Shown here one piece after another: positions 37,766-45,412 of a stretch of 64,000 bases of DNA (position 1 is the stretch's first letter; the number at the start of each line of letters is the position of its first letter). The stretch is from Caenimonas sedimenti (lineage in GTDB: Bacteria > Pseudomonadota > Gammaproteobacteria > Burkholderiales > Burkholderiaceae_C). Where the stretch lies: positions 124,001 to 188,000 of the forward strand of contig NZ_VOBQ01000003.1 in assembly GCF_007833165.1 (NCBI RefSeq), given 5' to 3'. The translations under genes and the position numbers were made by a program. The notes under the pieces were generated by a model. It was not told the origin of the DNA. It worked only from the letters and a program-made list of their open reading frames with translations, and did not search any database.

Positions 37766-38548
37766 GTGAACACCAGCACTTCCCAGGCCACCGTGCCCCT
37801 GCGCCATCTTCCCCGTGGCACCAGCCAGGCTCCGGCCATCGCGCCGCTCAAGACGCAGTGCTCCACCTGCCACCTGCGCGACCTGTGCCTGCCGTGCGGC
37901 ATGACCGGCAGCGACATGGACCGGCTGGACGGCCTCCAGTTCAGCCGGCGCCAGGTGAAGAGCGGGCAGCCCCTCTTCCACGCCGGGGACAAGTTCCACT
38001 CGATCTACGCCGTGCGCAGCGGCACCTTCAAGTCGAGCCTGATGCTCAAGGACGGCCGCGAGCAGGTGAGCGGCTTCCACATGGCCGGCGAGCTGATGGG
38101 GCTCGACGGGCTGGCCCACGGCGCGCACGCCAGCACCGCGATCGCCCTGGAGGACGCCGAGATCTGTTCCATCCCTTACGCGCCCCTGGCCGAACTGGCG
38201 GTCGGCAGCGCCGACATGCAGATGATCCTCGGCAAGCTGATGAGCCGCGAGATCGTGCGCGAGCACGGCTTGATGATGCTGCTCGGCAGCATGAGCGCGG
38301 AGGAGCGGCTGGCGGCCTTCCTGCTGAACATCTCCCAGCGCATGAAGGCGCGCGGCTACTCGCCCACCGAGTTCCACCTGCGCATGTCGCGCGCCGAGAT
38401 CGGCAGCTACCTGGGCCTGAAGCTGGAGACCGTGAGCCGCGCATTCTCGGCCTTCCAGGCGCAGGGCCTGCTGCAGGTCGACAAGCGCCACATCCGCATC
38501 GTCGACCTCGAGGGCCTGGTGCGCGCATTCGAAGCGAGGGTGCATTGA
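37766..38548 (+). CDS. fnr: FNR-type oxygen-sensing transcription regulator (copy 1)
   Basis: A 260-residue Crp/Fnr regulator. The N-terminal Fe-S cysteines are Cys32, Cys35 and Cys41 (CSTCHLRDLC), with the fourth at Cys134 in the EDAEIC segment, the layout of E. coli FNR. The cNMP-fold and the helix-turn-helix follow, with EIGSYLGLKLETVSRAFSAF carrying Glu221, Ser224 and Arg225, the residues that read TTGAT. It should bind the many TTGAT-N4-ATCAA sites in this region when oxygen is low. A second copy lies at 61106-61825. It overlaps the hemerythrin gene. Confidence 0.93.
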   Translation: MNTSTSQATVPLRHLPRGTSQAPAIAPLKTQCSTCHLRDLCLPCGMTGSDMDRLDGLQFSRRQVKSGQPLFHAGDKFHSIYAVRSGTFKSSLMLKDGREQVSGFHMAGELMGLDGLAHGAHASTAIALEDAEICSIPYAPLAELAVGSADMQMILGKLMSREIVREHGLMMLLGSMSAEERLAAFLLNISQRMKARGYSPTEFHLRMSRAEIGSYLGLKLETVSRAFSAFQAQGLLQVDKRHIRIVDLEGLVRAFEARVH

Positions 38549-39126
38549 AAGCCGCCGCCGTCATCCGCGATGAACACGCGGCCTTGCGCGCCGTCCTGCA
38601 CGCGCTGCAGCTGAAGCTGCGCGAGGGGCCGGGCGACGACGCGGAGCGCTTCTTCGACGTGCTGCGGGCCATGCTGTTCTACATCGACGAATTCCCGGAG
38701 AAGCTGCACCACCCGCGCGAGTCGGACCTGCTCTTTCCCAGGATCGCCCGGGCCCGGCCGGCGCTGCTGCCCTTGATCCGGCGGCTGGAGTTCGACCACA
38801 TGCGGGGCGAGGGCCGGGTGCGCGAACTGCAGCACCAGCTGCTCGCCTGGGAGCTGGCCGGGGAAAGCCGGCGTTCCGAGTTCGAAGAGGCGGCCGACGC
38901 CTACGCGCGGTTCTACCTCGAGCACATGCGCGTCGAGGAGGCTGAACTGCTGCCGGCGGCGCTCGAATTCCTGGATGCAAGCGATTGGGTGGAACTCGAT
39001 GCCGCCTTCGTGCCGGATCCACTCGCGGGCGGGAGCAAGGCGGGCTATGAGCGGCTCCTTTCGCGCGTCGCGCTGGCTGTACCCGGGCATGGCGTCGCTG
39101 TGGCACGGGTCGCCGATCCAGGGTGA
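38545..39126 (+). CDS. Hemerythrin-domain (HHE) protein
   Basis: A 193-residue protein from TTG 38545, which overlaps the fnr stop (TTGA). It carries the HHE pattern: IRDEHAALRAVLHAL, then [33 protein letters not shown], and YLEHMRVEEAELLPAA. These histidines and acids can hold a di-iron centre that binds oxygen, NO or supplies iron. It closely resembles the protein encoded at 59865-60458. It is coupled to an oxygen regulator, which suits a role in oxygen or NO handling. Confidence 0.88.
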   Translation: MKAAAVIRDEHAALRAVLHALQLKLREGPGDDAERFFDVLRAMLFYIDEFPEKLHHPRESDLLFPRIARARPALLPLIRRLEFDHMRGEGRVRELQHQLLAWELAGESRRSEFEEAADAYARFYLEHMRVEEAELLPAALEFLDASDWVELDAAFVPDPLAGGSKAGYERLLSRVALAVPGHGVAVARVADPG

Positions 39127-39133
39127 GCAGACG

Positions 39134-39811
39134 ATGAGCACGGCTCTGGCGGCCACCGCGCTGCTGATGGGACTGGCCGGCGGACCGCACTGCGCCGTGA
39201 TGTGCGGCGCGGCGTGCGCTGGCGTGGCCCGGGCCGGCCGGGGCGGTCCGTGGCGATCGCTCTGGGCTTTCCAGGGCGGGCGCCTGACCGGCTATGCGCT
39301 CGCCGGGGCGGCCGTGGCGCAAGCGGTGGGAACCTTCGCCTGGCTGTCGCAGCAGGCGGCCGTGCTGCGGCCCGTCTTCACCGTGCTCCATCTCGGCGTG
39401 CTGGCATGGGGCCTCACATTGCTGGTGCTGGCGCGGCAACCCGAATGGGTCGCGCTGGCCGGGCGCCGGGTGTGGGATCGCGTGCGGCCGCAAGCGGCGC
39501 GCGGTGGCGGCGTCTTCGCGACGGGGGTGCTCTGGGCCTTCATGCCATGCGGGTTGCTCTACTCCGCCCTGCTCGTGGCATCGCTCACAGGCGATGCACT
39601 CGAGGGCGCGCTCGCCATGGCCTTGTTCGCCCTCGGGAGCGGCGTTCCACTGGCGATGGCTCCGGCGCTCCTGGCGCGCGTCCATGCGTTCGGCGACCGG
39701 TTCCGCCAGGGCGCGGGCACCCGCGCGGCGGGTGCCGTCCTCGTGCTGGCGGCGGCCGCGGGCCTGTGGAGCGAAACGGCGCACCGCATCGCCGCGTGGT
39801 GCGGGCTGTGA
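39134..39811 (+). CDS. Sulfite exporter TauE/SafE (UreH-TM) family membrane protein
   Basis: A 225-residue protein with about six helices. It starts with ALLMGLAGGPHCAVMCGAAC, the cysteine-containing first helix of the UreH-TM/DsbD-like group, and has a second motif WAFMPCGLLYSALLVASL. Homologues of this group often lie between ccoS and hemN (for example in the Pseudomonas aeruginosa anr region). The cysteine pair suggests copper or thiol chemistry in cbb3 maturation; this is inference. Confidence 0.85.
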   Translation: MSTALAATALLMGLAGGPHCAVMCGAACAGVARAGRGGPWRSLWAFQGGRLTGYALAGAAVAQAVGTFAWLSQQAAVLRPVFTVLHLGVLAWGLTLLVLARQPEWVALAGRRVWDRVRPQAARGGGVFATGVLWAFMPCGLLYSALLVASLTGDALEGALAMALFALGSGVPLAMAPALLARVHAFGDRFRQGAGTRAAGAVLVLAAAAGLWSETAHRIAAWCGL

Positions 39812-39836
39812 AGGCCGCTGGTCACCAAGGAAAACG

Positions 39837-41462
39837 ATGCTTCTGGAAGCCGTCCTCAGTGTCAGGGACGTCGGCAGGCTCTACGAGATCGCCGCGGTCC
39901 TGATCCGCCACGGATTCGGGGACATGGTCCGCCGGCTCGGGTTGGCGGACGCGCTCGAGAGTGCCGGCCACGTGCTGAAGTGGCAGGATGCCGCGGCGCT
40001 CGCGCACATGGCGCCCGCGGCCCGCGTCGTGCGCGCACTGGAGGAGCTCGGGCCCACCTTCGTCAAGCTGGGGCAGATGCTGGCCACCCGTGTGGACCTG
40101 TTCGACCCGGAATGGATCGCGCAGCTGGGGCGGCTCCACGATCATGCGCGTGCAGCCAGCTTCGAAGATGTGCGGGCCCAGATCATCGAGGACCTCGGAC
40201 AGCCGCCGGAAGAGGCGTTCGCCGAGTTCGGGATGGAGCCGCTTGCGGCCGGATCGCTGGCGCAGGTCTACGCGGCCCGGCTTCACACCGGCGAATCCGT
40301 GATCGTCAAGGTGCGCCGGCCCGGCATTCGCGCCGTGGTGGAGGCCGATCTTCGGCTGCTGCATCGCCTGGCCCAGGCGGCGGAATCGCAAAGTCCGGCG
40401 TTGCGCATCTTCGGGCCGCGCCGCCTCGCGCGCGAATTCAGCCAGTCGCTCAGGCGCGAGCTCGACTTCGCCTCGGAGGCGCGCAACGCCACGCGGATGA
40501 TCGGCAACTTCGCGGCTTACGATGATGGGGAGGACGCAGCCGCTGACCCTGGCGAACCGCCACGCGAGACGCCCATCCTGATCCCGCGCGTTTTTTCGTC
40601 ATGCGAACGGCTTTGCGTCCAGCAACGCGTGGAAGGCATCGCCGGCACGCGCCTGGACCTGGTGGACGAGGCAGGTCTCGACCGGCGCCTGCTCGCGCGG
40701 CGCGGCGCCCGCGCCGTCTTGAAAATGATCGTGGAAGACGGCTTCTTCCACGCCGACCCCCATCCGGGCAACGTGTTCTACCTGCAGGACCACCGGGTGG
40801 CGTTCATCGATTTCGGCATGGTGGGCCACCTGACCGAAGAGCGCAGGCTGCAGCTGGCGCAACTTCTCGTGGGGCTCGTCAGGCACGAAGCGGGGATGGT
40901 CGCCGACGTCCTGCTGGCATGGACCGGCGACGAGGCGGCCGACAAGGCGGACCTGGTCGCGGAGATCGAGGACTTCGTCGCCCGGTACAGCGGCGTTTCG
41001 CTGCGGCAATTGCGATTCGGAGGGATGCTCAATGAAGTCCTGGCCATCCTGCGCGGCCATCACCTGGCCCTGCCGTCGGACCTGGGCCTGTTGATCAAGG
41101 CCTTCATCACGCTGGAGGGCATGGGCCGCGACCTGGACCCGGACTTCGACATGGCGGCCGAGGCGCTGCCGGTGCTGGAAAGGGCGCTGCGCGCGCACTA
41201 TGCGCCCGAGCAGGTCCTGCGCCGCGGGTGGGCCTCCATGCGCAGCCTGCTGGCCGACGTGTCCAGCATGCCCGGCGAGCTCGCGGCCCTGCTGCGGGCG
41301 TTGCGCCGTGGACGGCTGGACATCCATGTCGATGTCCCCGCGGTGCGCGCCGTCGGCACGCAGATCGACCGCGCCGCGACGCGGCTCGCGGTCGGGATCG
41401 TCGTCGCCGCGCTGATCATCGGGTCCTCGATCGTGATGACGGTGCCCGGCGGGCCGCAGTAG
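39837..41462 (+). CDS. ABC1/UbiB family protein kinase-like protein, ended by an in-frame amber codon
   Basis: A 541-residue UbiB-type atypical kinase. It has LGPTFVKLGQMLATR (KxGQ motif), AAGSLAQVYAARLH, VKVRRPGI, DPHPGNVFYL and VAFIDFGMVGHL. UbiB proteins support ubiquinone synthesis or lipid handling. The coding ends with one C-terminal helix and a TAG at 41460-41462. The same frame continues for 37 more codons, up to a TAG at 41574-41576, and encodes a second hydrophobic helix (LPLFGLLGFVGAVTGSIWLL) typical of the UbiB C-terminus. This looks like a recent nonsense mutation, a sequencing error, or readthrough. An AAGGA site precedes ATG 39837. Confidence 0.88.
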   Translation: MLLEAVLSVRDVGRLYEIAAVLIRHGFGDMVRRLGLADALESAGHVLKWQDAAALAHMAPAARVVRALEELGPTFVKLGQMLATRVDLFDPEWIAQLGRLHDHARAASFEDVRAQIIEDLGQPPEEAFAEFGMEPLAAGSLAQVYAARLHTGESVIVKVRRPGIRAVVEADLRLLHRLAQAAESQSPALRIFGPRRLAREFSQSLRRELDFASEARNATRMIGNFAAYDDGEDAAADPGEPPRETPILIPRVFSSCERLCVQQRVEGIAGTRLDLVDEAGLDRRLLARRGARAVLKMIVEDGFFHADPHPGNVFYLQDHRVAFIDFGMVGHLTEERRLQLAQLLVGLVRHEAGMVADVLLAWTGDEAADKADLVAEIEDFVARYSGVSLRQLRFGGMLNEVLAILRGHHLALPSDLGLLIKAFITLEGMGRDLDPDFDMAAEALPVLERALRAHYAPEQVLRRGWASMRSLLADVSSMPGELAALLRALRRGRLDIHVDVPAVRAVGTQIDRAATRLAVGIVVAALIIGSSIVMTVPGGPQ

Positions 41463-41576
41463 CTCGGCCTGCCGCTGTTCGGCCTGCTCGGGTTCGTGGG
41501 GGCGGTGACGGGCAGCATCTGGCTGCTGGCTTCCATCTGGCGCGGCCATCGGCAGGTAGAAGGGCCGGGTGCATAG
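41463..41576 (+). pseudogene. Detached C-terminal helix of the UbiB-like gene
   Basis: Thirty-seven in-frame codons follow the amber stop at 41460. They encode a hydrophobic helix and a basic tail (SIWRGHRQVEG) like the natural end of ABC1/UbiB proteins. No start codon or ribosome binding site suits independent translation. It would only be made by readthrough. Confidence 0.65.
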
Positions 41577-41588
41577 CGACATCCTCTT

Positions 41589-43835
41589 TCAGGTGTATGC
41601 CGCGCGAGCCTGCGCCATGTCCAGGCGCCCCTGCAGGACTTTTTCGATGGCGTCATGCCGCAGGCTGTGCATGCCGGACTGCACGGCGCTGGCCAGGAGC
41701 TGCGAGGGACGCGCGCGCTGCTGGATCAACTCCCGCAGCGCGGGGGTGTTCTCAAGCACCTCGTAGACGCCGAGCCGACCCTTGTAGCCGGTGCCGCCGC
41801 AGGCGTCGCAGCCGCAGGCGACGCCCACCCGCAGCGCCGAAGGCGATGCCGCACCGGCGGCATCGAGCAGGCGGCGCTCGGCCTCGGCGCGGTCCGACGG
41901 ACCCTGGTCCACGTATTCTTCCAGGAGGGCCGCGTAGGCGCCGTCCCCGAGCGCTTCGAGTTGGCGGCAGGCGGGACAAAGCGCGCGCACCAGCCGCTGC
42001 GCCACGATGCAGAGCAGGGAGTCGGCGAAGTTCAAGGGGTCGATCCCCAGCTCGAGCAACCGCACCACGCTCTCGCACGCGTTGTTCGTGTGCAAGGTCG
42101 AAAGCACCAGGTGACCCGTCAGCGAGGCCTCGATCCCGATCTTGGCCGTCTCGGCGTCGCGGATCTCGCCGATCATGATCACGTCCGGGTCCGCCCGCAG
42201 GAAGCTGCGCATCGCGGCGGCGAAGGTCAGGCCGATCTCGGGCTTCACCTGCACCTGGTTCAACCCCGGCTGCGTGATTTCGATGGGGTCCTCCGCCGTC
42301 CAGATCTTCCGCTCCTCCGTATTGATCGCCTTCAGGATCGAGTGCAGGGTGGTGGTCTTTCCTGAACCGGTCGGCCCGGCGGCGAGCATCAGCCCGAACG
42401 AACGTTTCGACAGGCGCTGGATGGTCGCTTCGTCCCGCGGCTGCAGGCCCAGGTGCGCGAGTGCCATGGGCGCCGACGTGCCCAGCAGCCGCAGCACCAC
42501 ATTCTCCATTCCATCGTGCGTGGGCAGGATGGCCACGCGCAGCTCGAGGCGCTCGCCGCCGAATTCCGCGAAGTCGATCTTGCCGTCCTGGGGCCGGCGG
42601 CGTTCCGAGATGTCGAGCCGGGCCATGACCTTGATGCGCGAGACCAGCGCCGCGCGGAGCTTCCCCGGCAGGGTCAGGTACGGGCACAGGTCGCCGTCAA
42701 TGCGCATGCGTACCAGCGTTCCCGCACCATGCGGGTTGGTTTCGATGTGGATGTCCGAGGCCCGCCGGCTGCGCGCATCCATGACCATCTTCTTCACCAG
42801 GCGTGCCATGCCCGACTGTTCGCCCACCACAGTCGCAGGCCCGCGGTCGAGGACGGCATCGACTTCCTTTTCGGCCAGGGCGACGAGATCCTCGAGCGCC
42901 GGCGCGGCGACGTCGTCCGGCTCGAGCCGCTGCTCCTGCGGCACCACCAGCGTCCACTCCAGCATTTCCGGCTCCTGCCCGGCGGCGAAGCGAGCCGTCT
43001 CCTCACGCTCGACGCGCGCGACGACGTCGTTGCTGTCCGCCCAGACGAGCATGACGGTGGACCCGGTCGCCTCGCACAGGGTCTTGCGCAGCGCGGCGTC
43101 GTCCGGCGAACCGGAGGCCATGAAATACACGTCGTCGTGCGGTCCGAGCGGGAGGACACGCAGGGTCCGCGCCAACTTGTGCGGCAGGACCTCGAAGGCA
43201 CCGGGAGCCAGGTCGAAGCGCGTGGCGTCGGCCTCCGGAATCCCGGCGACCCGGCCCAGGGCGCGGCCGAGTTCATCGCGCGTCAGGACGGCACGGCGGA
43301 CCAGCTGGATACGGTGGCCGCGGAACACGTCCGGGTCATCCGCCGCCAGCTTGGCGATCATCGCCGGGTCGAGCAGGCGCAGTTCCTCCAGCGCCTGTCG
43401 CAGCGTCACGATCGGGGCGTGGTGCAGGGCCTCCAGCGCGTCGAGCAGGGTGGCGATGGAGCGTGCGGGTTCGAGGCGTGGCATCGGGGCCGGCCGCCGG
43501 GGCTCCAGCAGCAGACGCAGGAACAGAGGCGGCGCCCGCTCGGGATCGATGGTGTCGATGTCGGCCAAGCCGGTCATCCGGGCCAGGGCGCGACCAAGTT
43601 GCTCGCGCGTGAGCAGACCGCGGACGACCAGTTCGCGGCAACGCATCCCGAGCAGCTTCGGGTTCTCCCCTTGCAACCCGACAATGGTCGCGCGGTCCAT
43701 GAGATGAAGCTCCTGCAGCGCTTCGGCCAGCGACATCACCGGGATGCGGCGCTTCGCCTGGAGCGCTTCCAGCAAGGTTTCCAGTGTTGGAGCGGATGAG
43801 TGGGAAGCCTGCGGCGCCGGGGCCTGTTCGTTCAT
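41589..43835 (-). CDS. Orphan GspE/PilB-type secretion ATPase
   Basis: A 748-residue ATPase. Two tandem modules of about 95 residues (starting near residues 15 and 115) share the pattern LxxALQELxLMD, then a REQLGRALARMTGL-like end. A T2SSE_N domain follows (FEVLPHKLARTLRVLPLG). The motor domain has Walker A AAGPTGSGKTTTLHSIL, the Walker B region PDVIMIGEIRDAETA, and a CPAC...CDACGGTGYKGR zinc site. No other type II or type IV pilus gene is in the window. The gene has its own FNR-type box. ATG 43835 lacks a clear ribosome binding site. Confidence 0.88.
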   Translation of the reverse strand: MNEQAPAPQASHSSAPTLETLLEALQAKRRIPVMSLAEALQELHLMDRATIVGLQGENPKLLGMRCRELVVRGLLTREQLGRALARMTGLADIDTIDPERAPPLFLRLLLEPRRPAPMPRLEPARSIATLLDALEALHHAPIVTLRQALEELRLLDPAMIAKLAADDPDVFRGHRIQLVRRAVLTRDELGRALGRVAGIPEADATRFDLAPGAFEVLPHKLARTLRVLPLGPHDDVYFMASGSPDDAALRKTLCEATGSTVMLVWADSNDVVARVEREETARFAAGQEPEMLEWTLVVPQEQRLEPDDVAAPALEDLVALAEKEVDAVLDRGPATVVGEQSGMARLVKKMVMDARSRRASDIHIETNPHGAGTLVRMRIDGDLCPYLTLPGKLRAALVSRIKVMARLDISERRRPQDGKIDFAEFGGERLELRVAILPTHDGMENVVLRLLGTSAPMALAHLGLQPRDEATIQRLSKRSFGLMLAAGPTGSGKTTTLHSILKAINTEERKIWTAEDPIEITQPGLNQVQVKPEIGLTFAAAMRSFLRADPDVIMIGEIRDAETAKIGIEASLTGHLVLSTLHTNNACESVVRLLELGIDPLNFADSLLCIVAQRLVRALCPACRQLEALGDGAYAALLEEYVDQGPSDRAEAERRLLDAAGAASPSALRVGVACGCDACGGTGYKGRLGVYEVLENTPALRELIQQRARPSQLLASAVQSGMHSLRHDAIEKVLQGRLDMAQARAAYT

Positions 43836-43887
43836 GGTGGCCTGGGTTTCTGAAACATCTAGTTTCAGGTCAACGGCCCGTGAGCAC

Positions 43888-43901
43888 TTGACCGGCATCA
43901 A
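43888..43901. promoter_or_regulatory. FNR box upstream of the orphan GspE gene
   Basis: TTGACCGGCATCAA (TTGATGCCGGTCAA on the coding strand) fits TTGAT-N4-ATCAA with one change. It is centred 59.5 bp before the gspE-like start and 15 bases after the preceding gene's stop, giving that gene its own low-oxygen promoter. Confidence 0.8.
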
Positions 43902-43916
43902 CCCGGCGCGTCGCCG

Positions 43917-44507
43917 TCAGTCCGCGCGTGCCCCCATCGCCCCGAGTTTGCGCATCCACTTGCGGGCATCCGCCGGCTTCAGGTCCCCCACCAGCCCGAC
44001 CAGCGTCTCGTGCACCGGCGCCATGCCGACAAATCCCAGGATGTTGCGCTCCAGCGATTTGACGCTGTGGGCGCGATAGAACCAGCGATAGACGAGTGCC
44101 GGCATGCCCATGGTCACCACGACCCGGGCGGACCGGCCCTTGAGGCCCTTCTCGGTCATGGCGGCGGAGCCGTCCTTGTAGGCGAACGCGAAGCCGGGGC
44201 GCGCCACCTGCTCCAGGAACCCCTTGAGCAGCGCCGGCATGTCGCCCAGCCAGAGCGGGAAGAACAGGACGATGTGTTCGGCCCAGCGGATGTCTTCCTG
44301 GGCCTGGAGAAGCCCGGGCGGCACGGCGCCGTGCTCCCATTCGTGGCGGGTCCGCAGCAACGGGAACTCCAGTTGCGCGACGGCGATGTTGCGTACAGTG
44401 TGTCCCGCTTCGGCGGCCCCGTCGACGTAGGCTCCGGACAGTGCATGGCAGAGATGGTTGGTGTCGGGGTCCGGGTGGCCCTGGATGATCAGGATGCGTT
44501 TGCTCAT
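43917..44507 (-). CDS. NAD(P)H:quinone oxidoreductase-like flavodoxin-fold protein
   Basis: A 196-residue protein of the NQO1/KefF/MdaB-like family. It starts with RILIIQGHPDPDTNHLCHAL, the FMN/FAD phosphate loop, followed by the FFPLWLGDMPALLKGFLEQV motif. Members reduce quinones with NAD(P)H. It lies five bases after the PRPP synthetase gene, as the third gene of an operon led by the phosphorylase at 45409-46941. Confidence 0.85.
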   Translation of the reverse strand: MSKRILIIQGHPDPDTNHLCHALSGAYVDGAAEAGHTVRNIAVAQLEFPLLRTRHEWEHGAVPPGLLQAQEDIRWAEHIVLFFPLWLGDMPALLKGFLEQVARPGFAFAYKDGSAAMTEKGLKGRSARVVVTMGMPALVYRWFYRAHSVKSLERNILGFVGMAPVHETLVGLVGDLKPADARKWMRKLGAMGARAD

Positions 44508-44512
44508 GAAGG

Positions 44513-45412
44513 TTACCGTGAGGAGGTGGATGGGCGCGCCAGCGCGCGGACGGCATCCGCCAGAAGCGGGCCGAGCGCGATGGCGTTGGAAGAATGCGGG
44601 ACGCTGTCACAGCTGACGAAGCGGGTCGCGCCCGCGTCGCGCAAGGCGTCCAGCGCTTCGTCGTCCAGCAGGGCATGCGTCGCGACACAGACGGGCGGGC
44701 CCAGGCCCGCCGCGGCGATCGCGCGTACGGCCGCCACCATGGTGCCGCCCGTGGAGACAACGTCGTCCAGCAGGACCGGGGTGCGGCCAGTCCAGTCGTT
44801 GTCGGGCGCGAACGCCACGCGCACTTCACGATCGCCCGACCGCGTCTTCTCCATCACGGTCCAGGGCGAACTGCACAGGTGCGCGACGTGGGCGATCCAT
44901 TGCGCACTTTCCGCATCGGGACCGACCAGCAGCGGTTGCGGCACTTGGTCCCGCAGCCAGCGGGCGATGGCGGGCGCCGCCGCCACCGCCTGGGTTCGGA
45001 TCGAGTAGATGTCGCCGAGGGCGTGCCAGCGATGCAGGTGCGGGTCCACCGTCACCAGGAAGTCGAGCGCCCCGGAGAGGAGGCGCGCATAGCTGCGCGA
45101 GGTGACGGCCTCGCCGGGGTGGAAGCGCATGTCCTGCCGCATGTAGGCCAGATACGGCGCGACGAGTCCCACCCGTTCCGCGCCCAGCTCCCGCGCGGCG
45201 TCGGCGGCGAAGAGCAGCGGCAAGGTCTTGCCATCGGGATGGTCCAGGCTGCCGACCAGCACCACGCACCGGTCCTGGACCGGCGCATCGATGCGGACCA
45301 GGCTCTCGCCATCCGGGAACCGGTGCGTCGCCAATTGGCTCCAGGGGCAGGCCAGCCGCCCGGCCAGGTCGGCGGCCAGTGCGGCCGCCCCAGGAAGTGC
45401 CAGCACGATCAC
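44513..45412 (-). CDS. Ribose-phosphate pyrophosphokinase (PRPP synthetase)-like protein
   Basis: A 299-residue PRPP synthetase homologue. The N-terminal ATP site shows HRFPDGESLVRID and LAPYLAYMRQDMRF-like patterns, then a DPHLHRWHALGDIYSI loop. The PRPP-binding loop is VLLDDVVSTGGTMVAAV. It would make PRPP from ribose 5-phosphate and ATP. It is divergent from housekeeping Prs proteins, and GTG 45412 overlaps the stop of the phosphorylase gene (GTGA). The pairing suggests nucleotide scavenging, possibly handling of ribose phosphates released by the phosphorylase. Confidence 0.85.
   Translation of the reverse strand: MIVLALPGAAALAADLAGRLACPWSQLATHRFPDGESLVRIDAPVQDRCVVLVGSLDHPDGKTLPLLFAADAARELGAERVGLVAPYLAYMRQDMRFHPGEAVTSRSYARLLSGALDFLVTVDPHLHRWHALGDIYSIRTQAVAAAPAIARWLRDQVPQPLLVGPDAESAQWIAHVAHLCSSPWTVMEKTRSGDREVRVAFAPDNDWTGRTPVLLDDVVSTGGTMVAAVRAIAAAGLGPPVCVATHALLDDEALDALRDAGATRFVSCDSVPHSSNAIALGPLLADAVRALARPSTSSR

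Noticed and set aside
35903-38545. 880-codon minus-strand frame
   Set aside because: It runs antisense across the kinase, regulator and fnr genes, which all have clear domain evidence on the plus strand.
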